Positions 28,108 to 37,879 of a DNA stretch of 64,000 nt are shown one piece after another. The notes beneath the pieces are model-generated. The model did not search any database. It worked only from the letters and a program-made list of their open reading frames with translations, and had not been told where the DNA came from. Source of the stretch: Cordylochernes scorpioides (taxonomy: Eukaryota; Arthropoda; Arachnida; Pseudoscorpiones; Chernetidae); NCBI GenBank assembly GCA_030710605.1, contig CP092886.1, positions 158,456,000-158,519,999 of the forward strand, written 5' to 3'. The translations under genes were made by a program, and so were the position numbers. Position 1 is the first letter of the stretch; the number at the start of each line of letters is the position of its first letter.

Positions 28108-28850
28108 ATATATATAAAAATGAAATGCGAAATCGATGTTTGTTATCGCATCACGCAAAATCTACTGACTCAATCATTATGGAATTTCGCATGTAGGTAG
28201 CTGAAGATTTCGTTTAACATATAGGCTATTCAAAAAACTAAAAAAGTTAATGTGCTTTTTTTAAAAAATAAAAAACCAAAAAGCGTTAGTTCCAGTCTTT
28301 TACCGCTAGGGCGCAGCACTGGTCGCGACGATAAATGAATTTGATTTTTTTAAAGCATCGGTGGTTCAGTGGTAGAATGCTCGCCTGCCACGCGGGCGGC
28401 CAGGGTTCGATTCACGGCCGATGCATATTTTTTTAACAATTTTTAAAACTCATTTATATTATATCTATATTAATAAAATGCAAATTTCATAAGTGTTGTT
28501 CACTAAAAACTTTCTTTACAATGCATCAATTTCGACCAAATTTTCAACATTTATGTAAAACGAGATGGAGCAGGTTTTGCTTAACATCAAAATATTTTTC
28601 CTAACTTTAACATGCGTAACTTCGCTGTTATCGATTAAATACAAAAAAATCAACAGAGTTAATTTTATTTATATATAAATACAAAAAAAATTCAGCAATT
28701 CATTCAACTCGATCTAAAAAAATATTCAAAACAAGCAATTTTAAGATAACACCATATGTAAAACAGTCGGCCAAGAAAACAACAACGATATTACATCTTT
28801 CTCACATATTCACACACAATCTTGATTAATAATTAAAACTAATCTTTAAC
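28108..28850 (+). mobile_element. Compound tRNA Helitron, 3'-truncated (copy C)
   Basis: Order: TATATATATAAAAATGAAAT start, backbone B (GCATCACGCAAAATCTACTG ... GCGTTAGTTCCAG), tRNA-Gly, T-run and CTCATTTATATTATAT, then the H5 unit beginning TCTATATTAATAAAATGC. It breaks off in AATCTTTAACATCC before the hairpin. Confidence 0.75.
28355..28424 (+). tRNA. tRNA-Gly(GCC)-like, decayed T stem
   Basis: Same body as the other copies, but the T arm reads CAGGGTTCGATTCACGG, which breaks pairs. Probably a pseudo-tRNA. Confidence 0.8.
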
Positions 28851-28869
28851 ATCCTTATATATATAAAAA

Positions 28870-29708
28870 CTAGCGGATGTGTACCCGGCTTCGCCCGGGT
28901 TTTATCCGAGTGAAAGTTTGCCTAACGAATATTATATATTATGAAGTATAATAAACAATGTTAAAGATTAGATTTAATTATTAATCAAGATTGTGTGTGA
29001 ATATGTGAGAAAGATGTAATATCGTTGTTGTTTTCTTGGCCGACTGTTTTACATATGGTGTTATCTTAAAATTGCTTGTTTTGAACATTTTTTTAGATTG
29101 AGTTGAATGAATTGCTGAATTTTTTTTTTGTATTTATATATAAATAAAATTAACTCTGTTGATTTTTATTTTGTATTTAATCGATAACAGCGAAGTTACG
29201 CATGTTAAAGTTAGGAAAAATATTTTGATGTTAAGCAAAACCTGCTCCATCTCGTTTTACATAAATGTTGAAAATTTGGTCGAAATTGATGCATTGTAAC
29301 GAAAGTTTTTAGCGAACACCACTTATGAAATTTGCATTTTATTAATATAGATATAATATAAATGAGTTTTAAAAATTGTTTTAAAAAAATGCATCGGCCG
29401 GGAATCGAACCCTGGCCGCCCGCGTGGCAGGCGAGCATTCTACCACTGAACCACCGATGCTTTAAAAAAATCAAATTCATTTATCGTCGCGACCAGTGCT
29501 GCGCCCTAGCGGTAAAAGACTGGAACTAACGCTTTTTGGTTTTTTATTTTTTAAAAAAAGCACATTAACTTTTTTAGTTTTTTGAATAGACTATATGTTA
29601 AACGAAATCTTCAGCTACCTACATGCGAAATTCCATAATGATTGAGTCAGTAGATTTTGCGTGATGCGATAACAAACATCGATTTCGCATTTCATTTTTA
29701 TATATATA
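28870..29708 (-). mobile_element. Compound tRNA Helitron, full length (copy A)
   Basis: 3' CTAG at 28870 with CCCGGCTTCGCCCGGG; H5 unit to about 29350, tRNA-Gly at 29391-29460, backbone B to the TTCATTTTTATATATATA end. Almost identical to 29725-30560, so the compound has multiplied as a unit. Confidence 0.8.
29391..29460 (-). tRNA. tRNA-Gly(GCC)-like, in Helitron
   Basis: The body matches the consensus, with one T-stem change (CCAGGGTTCGATTCCCGG) on the minus strand. The anticodon is GCC. Confidence 0.82.
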
Positions 29709-29724
29709 AAAGGATATATAAAAA

Positions 29725-30560
29725 CTAGCGGATATGTACCCGGCTTCGCCCGGGTTTTATCCGAGTGAAAGTTTGCCTAACGAATATTATATATTATGAA
29801 GTATAATAAACAATGTTAAAGATTAGTTTTAATTATTATTCAAGATTGTGTGTGAATATGTGAGAAAGATGTAATATCGTTGTTGTTTTCTTGGCCGACT
29901 ATTTTACATATGGTGTTATCTTAAAATTGCTTGTTTTGAATATTTTTTTAGATTGAGTTGAATGAATTGCTGATTTTTTTTTGTATTTATATATAAATAA
30001 AATTAACTCTGTTGATTTTTATTTTGTATTTAATCGATAACAGCGAAGTTACGCATGTTAAAGTTAGGAAAAATATTTTGATGTTAAGCAAAACCTGCTC
30101 CATCTCGTTTTACATAAATGTTGAAAATTTGGTCGAAATTGATGCATTGTAACGAAAGTTTTTAGCGAACACCACTTATGAAATTTGCATTTTATTAATA
30201 TAGATATAATATAAATGAGTTTTAAAAATTGTTTAAAAAAATGCATCGGCCGGGAATCGAACCCTGGCCACCCGCGTGGCAGGCGAGCATTCTACCACTG
30301 AACAACCGATGCTTTAAAAAAATCAAATTCATTTATCGTCGCGACCAGTGCTGCGCCCTAGCGGTAAAAGACTGGAACTAACGCTTTTTGGTTTTTTATT
30401 TTTTAAAAAAAGCACATTAACTTTTTTAGTTTTTTGAATAGCCTATATGTTAAACGAAATCTTCAGCTACCTACATGCGAAATTCCATAATGATTGAGTC
30501 AGTAGATTTTGCGTGATGCGATAACAAACATCGATTTCGCATTCCATTTTTATATATATA
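29725..30560 (-). mobile_element. Compound tRNA Helitron, full length (copy B)
   Basis: Same order as copy A with a few differences in sequence. It lies 16 bp downstream of copy A in the same orientation. Confidence 0.8.
30243..30312 (-). tRNA. tRNA-Gly(GCC)-like, in Helitron
   Basis: As 29391-29460, with further changes in the D arm (GGTTGTTCAG) and variable region. The anticodon is GCC. Confidence 0.8.
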
Positions 30561-30589
30561 ATAAAAATAAATAAAGGATTCAGAATAAG

Positions 30590-31150
30590 GGAATTATATA
30601 AGTAGATGAATAAATAATTATCATTAGATAATGATAATGATCATAATGATGATGCGCGCGTTGATGACCAAAATCTAACCGTGAACTTCACACAGTGAAC
30701 TTCACACACACAGAATAAGGCAATTATGTAAGTAGAGATATTAATAATAATAATTATTATCATTAGATAATGATAATGATCATAATGATGATGGGCGCGT
30801 TGATGACCAAAATCTATCCGTGAACTTCACACAGTGAACTTCACACAGACAGAATAAGGCAATTATATAAGTAGATAAGTAGATACATAAATAATTATCA
30901 TTAGATAAATATAATGATCATAATGATGATGCGCGCGTTGATGACCAAAATCTATCCGTGAACTTCACACAGTGAACTTCACACAGACAGAATAAGGCAA
31001 TTATATAAGTAGAGAATAATAATAATTATTATTATCATTAGATAATGATAATGATCATAATGATGATGCGCGCGTTGATGACCAAAATCTATCCGTGAAC
31101 TTCACACAGTGAACTTCACACAGACAGAATAAGGCAATTATATAAGTAGA
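30590..31150. repeat. Minisatellite array, block 1 (4 monomers)
   Basis: Monomers of about 125-145 bp: ATTAGATAATGATAATGATC, ATAATGATGATGCGCGCG, TTGATGACCAAAATCTATCC, GTGAACTTCACACA twice, GAATAAGGCAATTATATAAG, then a variable AAT/ATT or TAGATAAGTAGATA linker. Confidence 0.92.
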
Positions 31151-32040
31151 CTAGCGGACGTACCCGGCTTCGTCCGGGTTTTACCCGAGTAAAAGTTTGT
31201 CTAACGAATCTCTCGATAAAGTGAACATTTTTTCCCGGTCCCTTGAAAAATACTCGATAAGTTGAATAAAATCAATATTAATTGGTTCCCTCGGTAATTG
31301 AAAGTTAAAGGAATAGTATCTTGCCTTGGAATTGTATCATTATTCTTGTATGGATGTACCCGGCTTCGCCCGGGTTTTACCCTGGTAAAGGTTTGTTTAA
31401 CAAATCTCTCGATAAAGTGAACATTTTTTCCCGGTCCCTTGAAAAATACTCGATAAGTTGAATAAAATCAATATTAATTGGTTCCCTCGGTAATTGGAAG
31501 TTAAAGGAATAGTATCTTGCCTTGGAATTGTATCATTATTCTTGTATGGATGTACCCGGCTTCGCCCGGGTTTTACCCGAGTAAAGGTTTGTTTAAAGAA
31601 TCTCTCGATAAAGTGAACATTTTTTCCCGGTCCCTTGAAAAATACTCGATAAGTTGAATAAAATCAATATTAATTGGTTCCCTCGGTAATTGGAAGTTAA
31701 AGGAATAGTATCTTGCCTTTGAATTGTATCATTATTCTTGTCTCAAATAAATTGCCGTGTCATCCTGAATTTTGTCTTTCCTAATTTTCTACATTACAAA
31801 ATCATCGTATCATCATGATAATATTTAGAGCAGATTGTTGAATTATAACAGATAAATTAGAATATTTATCATGATTATTTCTAGGCGAAAAGTTATTTCA
31901 AAAATTTTATTTGCTAGAAACCTTCCCAGTACTATACTAAATAACTTCCCAAAGTTTCATGGCGATCCAATGAGTGGTTTGGTCAGGCATAAAGGACAAA
32001 CAAACAAACAGACACACACACATACATTCATTTTTATATA
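31151..32040 (-). mobile_element. Helitron H1 with triplicated 3' module
   Basis: The 3' CTAG is at 31151. The 196-bp 3' module starting GGATGTACCCGGCTTCGCCC occurs three times (31156, 31352, 31548), followed by the family interior and the 5' end with ACATACATTCATTTTTATAT. Inserted in the minisatellite. Confidence 0.85.
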
Positions 32041-32737
32041 CTAGCGGACTTACCCGGCTTCGCCCGGGTTTTACCCGAGTGAAAGTTTGTCTAACGAATC
32101 TCTCGATAAAGTGAACATTTTTTTCCCGGTTCCTTGAAAAATACTCGATAAGTTGAATAAAATCAATATTAATTGGTTCCCTCGGTAATTGGAAGTTAAA
32201 GGAATAGTATCTTGCCTTGGAATTGTATCAATAATCTTGTATGGATGTACCCGGCTTCGCCCGGGTTTTACCCGAGTAAAGGTTTGTTTAACGAATCTCT
32301 CGATAAAGTGAACAATTTTTCCCGGTCCCTTGAAAAATACTCGATAAGTTGAATAAAATCAATATTAATTGGTTCCCTCGGTAATTGGAAGTTAAAGGAA
32401 TAGTATCTTGCCTTTGAATTGTATCATTATTCTTGTCTCAAATAAATTGCCGTGTCATCCTGAATTTTGTCTTTCCTAATTTTCTACATTACAAAATCAT
32501 CGTATCATCATGATAATATTTAGAGCAGATTGTTGAATTATAACAGATAAATTAGAATATTTATCTTGATTATTTCTAGGCGAAAAGTTATTTCAAAAAT
32601 TTTATTTGCTAGAAACCTTCCCAGTACTATACTAAATAACTTCCCAAAGTTTCATGGCGATCCAATGAGTGGTTTGGTCAGGCATAAAGGACAAACAAAC
32701 AAACAGACACACATACATTCATTTTTATATATATAGA
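32041..32737 (-). mobile_element. Helitron H1 with duplicated 3' module
   Basis: 3' CTAG at 32041, second 3' module at 32243, 5' TC (reversed GA) at 32736-32737. It lies directly next to the preceding copy, then the minisatellite resumes. Confidence 0.85.
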
Positions 32738-35056
32738 TATAGATAAGTAGATACATAAATAATTATCATTAGATAATGATAATGATCATAATGATGATGC
32801 GCGCGTTGATGACCAAAATCTATCCGTGAACTTCACATAGTGAACTTCACACAGACAGGAAAGGCAATTATATAAGTAGATAATAATAATTATTATTATT
32901 ATCATTAGATAATGATAATGATCATAATTATGATGCGCGCGTTGATGACCAAAATCTATCCGTGAACTTCACACAGACAGAATAAGGCAATTATATAAGT
33001 AGATAATAATAATTATTATCATTAGATAATGATAATGATCATAATGATGATGCGCGCGTTGATGACCAAAATCTATCCGTGAACTTCACACAGTGAACTT
33101 CACACAGACAGAATAAGGCAATTATATAAGTAGAGATTAAAATTAATAATTATTATCATTAGATAATGATAATAATCATAATGATGATGCGCGCGTTGAT
33201 GACCAAAATCTATCCGTGAACTTCACACAGTGAACTTCACACAATCAGAATAAGGCATTTATAGAAGTAGATAAGTAGATACATAAATAATTATCATTAG
33301 ATAATGATAATGATCATAATGATGATGCGCGCGTTGATGACCAAAATCTATCCGTGAACTTCACACAGTGAACTTCACACAGACAGAATAAGGCAATTAT
33401 ATAAGTAGTTAAGTAGATACATAAATAATTATCATTAGATAATGATAATGATCATAATGATGATGCGCGCGTTGAAGACCAAAATCTATCCGTGAACTTC
33501 ACACAATGAACTTCACACAGACAGAATAAGGCAATTATATAAGTAGAGAATAATAATAATTATTATTATCATTAGATAATGATAATGATCATAATGATGA
33601 TGCGCGCGTTGATGACCAAAATCTATCCGTGAACTTCACACAGTGAACTTCACACAGACAGAATAAGGCAATTATATAAGTAGATAATAATAATAATTAT
33701 CATTAGATAATGATAATGATCATAATGATGATGCGCGCGTTGATGACCAAAATCTATCCGTGAACTTCACACAGTGAACTTCACACAATCAGAATAAGGC
33801 ATTTATAGAAGTAGATAAGTAGATACATAAATAATTATCATTAGATAATGATAATGATCATAATGATGATGCGCGCGTTGATGACCAAAATCTATCCGTG
33901 AACTTCACACAGTGAACTTCACACAGACAGAATAAGGCAATTATATAAGTAGAGAATAATAATAATTATTATTATCATTAGATAATGATAATGATCATAA
34001 TGATGATGCGCGCGTTGATGACCAAAATCTATCCGTGAACTTCACACAGTGAACTTCACACAGACAGAATAAGGCAATTATATAAGTAGATAATAATAAT
34101 AATTATCATTAGATAATGATAATGATCATAATGATGATGCGCGCGTTGATGACCAAAATCTATCAGTGAACTTCACACAGTGAACTTCACACAGACAGAA
34201 TAAGGCAATTATATAAGTAGAGATTAATAATAATTATTATTAACATTAGATAATGATAATGATCATAATGATGATGCGCGCGTTGATGACCAAAATCTAT
34301 CCGTGAACTTCACACAGTGAACTTCACACAGACAGAATAAGGCAATTATATAAGTAGATAATAATAATAATAATTATCATTAGATAATGATAATGATCAT
34401 AATGATGATGCGCGCGTTGATGACCAAAATCTATCCGTGAACTTCACACAGTGAACTTCACACAGACAGAATAAGGCAATTATATAAGTAGAGATTAATA
34501 ATAATTATTATTATCATTAGATAATGATAATGATCATAATGATGATGCGCGCGTTGATGACCAAAATCTATCCGTGAACTTCACACAGTGAACTTCACAC
34601 AGACAGAATAAGGCAATTATATAAGTAGATAAGTAGATAATAAACAATTATCATTAGATAATGATAATGATCATAATGATGATGCGCGCGTTGATGACCA
34701 AAATCTATCCGTGAACTTCACACAGTGAACTTCACACAGACAGAATAAGGCAATTATATAAGTAGATAATAATAATAATTATTATTATCATTAGATAATG
34801 ATAATGAACATAATGATGATGCGCGCGTTGATGACCAAAATCTATCCGTGAACTTCACACAGTGAACTTCACACAGACAGAATAAGGCAATTATATAAGT
34901 AGATAAGTAGATACATAAACAATTATCATTAGATAATGATAATGATCATAATGATGATGCGCGCGTTGATGACCAAATCTATCCGTGAACTTCACACAGT
35001 GAACTTCACACAGACAGAATAAGGCAATTATATAAGTAGATAATAATAATTATTAT
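32738..35056. repeat. Minisatellite array, block 2 (about 17 monomers)
   Basis: Same monomer as block 1. Linkers alternate between AATAATAATTATTATTAT-type and TAGATAAGTAGATACATAAA-type forms, giving higher-order pairs in places. Interrupted at 35057 by the Penelope-like element. Confidence 0.92.
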
Positions 35057-35129
35057 TCAGACATGATAAGCCACGTTTGGAATATAAAAAGAGAGATAAG
35101 TGAACGTGGTAAGTTTCTTATTAAGTGGT

Positions 35130-35168
35130 ATACGAGCTTTCGGACGTCAGCCGTCCTTCATCAGGTAT
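35130..35168 (-). ncRNA. Hammerhead ribozyme of the PLE
   Basis: Minus strand: stem I AUAC, CUGAUGA, stem II GGAC-GGCUGAC-GUCC after an A, GAAA, minimal stem III (A-U with a GC loop), C as cleavage base, then GUAU closing stem I. All core bases match. Minimal hammerheads in PLE terminal repeats are established. Confidence 0.75.
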
Positions 35169-35259
35169 TGACATGAATGAGAAGGAGATGCTAATATTTA
35201 TAAACGACAGTTTAGCATAAAAGATATTAAACAAAAAATATTAAACAAAAAATAAAAGA

Positions 35260-36030
35260 TTAAAAAGATTTGAGATTTGCATTGCCAGTAATAAAAATAT
35301 TTAAAAGTGTACAATATATAGATTTAAGAAAATCTGCATACCTAGGATGAAGGAAAAAGGCGGAAAACATAGTGGCGAAGTCAAAAGCAAGAATAAAAAT
35401 AAAAATAAGAATATAAACGAGAATATAAAAAAACAGCGGAATAAAGATAAAGTTAAAAGTTACGAAGGAGGTGTATCTGTTGGTATAGAATAAAAGCAGA
35501 ATATTGGGGCGGGAGGTCAATCTTTCTGTGAGGCTGGGTGTAGTATTGGAGACAAGGGCTTCGAGAACTAAGCGTTGGTATTTATTGGTTATATCGCTAT
35601 AAACGGGGGTTGTATTGTCGAGATTAAAGGAATGTCCGGATTCGGCGATATGTTGGTATATGAGCGATTTTTTGTCTTCGAGCGGATGTTGCGGGCGTGT
35701 CACTGGCTCTGATGGCGATTGTTCGGCCTGTTTCTCCAATATAGTATAAATCGCAATCGTTACAAGGATTTTGGTAAACGGCGTTAGAAAGGGATTGGGG
35801 GTTACGTTTGGCGGAGCTTTTTGTGATTGGATGTCGTAGGAAGGTGTAAAGGGAAGGTGTGCACTTGTAAAGAGTGCGAATGCCGAATTTACGTAAAAAG
35901 GAACCAATACCGGAATTCGTGGTGGAGTATGGGAGGACGCAGGTGCTTTTAAATAAAGGAGGTGTGGTTCTTTTTTGATTGGGTGTGAAAAAATGTCGGT
36001 CGATAAAACTGCGTGGATAGCCGCGGACAA
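35260..36030 (-). pseudogene. PLE thumb/endonuclease region, mixed frames
   Basis: The 256-codon frame here mixes frames: its middle reads the GIY-YIG core out of frame, whereas the HIAESGHSFNLDNT part near 35650 is in the correct frame. At least two frameshifts lie in the PLE coding region. It should not be taken as a host gene. Confidence 0.7.
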
Positions 36031-36932
36031 GAGATGCGAGTAGACCGTGCGCCTCTCGATATTTTTAAAGAAAGGGAGGGAACAGTGGGTGTAGATACGT
36101 TTGGAAAGAGTTCGGACGGTGGTGATCTTATGGGAGACGGGGGCGTGGGATGAAAAATGTAGGTACGAGGGGGTAAAGCCGGGTTTGTGAAAGACCGTTG
36201 TGTGGAATTTATCGTCGGTGTTAATAATTAAAATGTCTAAAATGGAATACAGTTAGAGCGGGACGGGTTGTGTGTAAAAGTAGATCCGGATGGTAAGAGT
36301 TTTTAAAGTGGTGAGAATGGGTAAATGATCGGTATCTCGGTGTAGGCAGAAGATGTCGTCTACGTAACGTAACCAAGTAACGACCCCCAAATGATCTTTG
36401 GACACCAGCCATTGGTCCAGCCCTAGCATGACAATTCCGCTGCGATTGTGGAGAGAGGACTGCCCATAGGGGAGCCTCGTATCTGTAGAAAGGAACGGCT
36501 GTTGAATTCGAGGGTATTCATGCCAAGACAGATAGTAAACAGATCTATTATCGATTTTTGGTCTTTGCTAGAGAATGTAGAGAAGGCAAGGAGTGAACTA
36601 AGACCGTCTGTAATCAAAGAGTGCGGAAGGGCATAGGAAAAGGGATGTTACGTCGAAGGTGGACATGATAAGTTTATCAGGCTGAGGGAACACTCTTTAT
36701 TTGGTTAGAAATTCGTAGAATCTTGAACTGAAAAGAGGTTGTGTGCCTTAACGAGAGGTTAAGGAGGTTAGTGAGATATTTAGCCAAGTGTAGTGCAGGG
36801 GAGAGGTGGTAGGCTACAATGGGCCTAAGGGGAATGTGGGGCTTATGGGTCCTTAGGGAGGCCGTATATGTAGGGGACGCCGGTAAGGTTGGAGGTGAAT
36901 CGCTGGAATTGCTCGGGGGTGATGATTAATGA

Positions 36933-37166
36933 ACTAATGATGATGCGCGCGTTGATGACCAAAATCTATCCGTGAACTTCAGACAGTGAACTTCACACAA
37001 ACAGAATAAGGCAATTATATAAGTAGATAAGTAGATACATAAATAATTATCATTAGATAATGATAATGATCATAATGATGATGCGCGCGTTGATGACCAA
37101 AATCTATCCGTGAACTTCACACAGTGAACTTCACACAGACAGAATAAGGCAATTATATAAGTAGAT
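36933..37166. repeat. Minisatellite array, block 3 (2 monomers)
   Basis: The array resumes after the PLE with AATGATGATGCGCGCG and ends at AATTATATAAGTAGA. Confidence 0.9.
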
Positions 37167-37860
37167 GTGTGTGCTTGGTAATCACACATGGTAACTCACG
37201 TAGTTTGCGCAGATCTTTGGTTATTTTCTTTTTGGGAGGAACAAGTTGGAAGGCACCTGTATGGAACGACCTGGATGCCTACTTCTCCTCTCTTTAGTTT
37301 TTTTTTTTGTATCTTTATAACATGGCTCCCGTGAGCTTTTCCCACCCGACAGCGGGAGGGTTTCCTTACGGGACAATGAGAATGTTTGGGAGATTGGTTA
37401 GTTTTTTTCTTTGGAAGGATACCTTTTGTCAAATTATATTGACAAACATTTTCAGTTTTTTTTTTCTGATCAGGTTTTAGAGGGAAGAAAGTTGTCTTCG
37501 TTCTTTGGTGAACCAATCTCTCACGCCTTCTCATTGGACGAATGTGGCCATGTCTGTATATAAGAGGGGACTAAGGGATTGAGAGGGGGGCCCAGAGGGT
37601 GGAGAATTGGTGTGGAGACACTTAAAGTGTTTTTCTACGAAGTTTTCCCTGTCTGGCTGTTCTCTTGGCATCCCTGTGTCACCCCAGTCCGATCCCTACC
37701 AACGCTACAATAAAGCTAAGTACTTTTTTATTTTATTTTACAAATCGCTAGTTCGTATTTATTTCCTTTTTGTTGGTGGTGTTGTACTCTTGAGTGTACG
37801 CTTTTCTGTGTATTAAGGTACATTTAATTTAGGCCCTAGCTTATTCCATTTTGAGTGTTA
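37167..37860 (+). repeat. Candidate solo LTR
   Basis: A less AT-rich 0.7-kb block between the minisatellite and the LINE. It starts TGTGTGTGCTTGG, has TATATAAGAGGGG at about 37555 and CAATAAAGCTAAG at about 37710, the order TATA then poly(A) signal expected of an LTR. No ORF has retroelement motifs. The right end is unclear, and no duplication was found. Confidence 0.35.
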
Positions 37861-37879
37861 ACCCGCAAAAGTAATAACT

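Larger units (their letters stand above)
35057..36932 (-). mobile_element. Penelope-like element (PLE), decayed
   Basis: Minus-strand conceptual pieces in order: RT motif LQIRGSPMGSPLSTIAAEL (about 36430-36500), RYVDDIFCL (about 36345-36375), a PLE-type thumb segment FHTTVFHKPGFTPSYLHFSSH (about 36110-36200), then a GIY-YIG endonuclease segment DCDLYYIGETGR (about 35725-35765) and IYQHIAESGHSFNLDNT (about 35620-35670). RT followed by GIY-YIG is diagnostic. Stops and frameshifts separate the pieces. The 5' half of the RT is missing. A hammerhead lies at 35130-35168, as expected for the terminal repeat of a PLE. Confidence 0.85.

Noticed and set aside
25809-30312. A native tRNA-Gly gene cluster
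   Set aside because: All copies share Helitron flanks on both sides and occur in opposite orientations together with Helitron termini, so they are copies carried by the elements.
35260-36030. A 256-codon minus-strand frame as a new gene
   Set aside because: Most of it reads a Penelope-like element partly out of frame; the true motifs switch frame within it.
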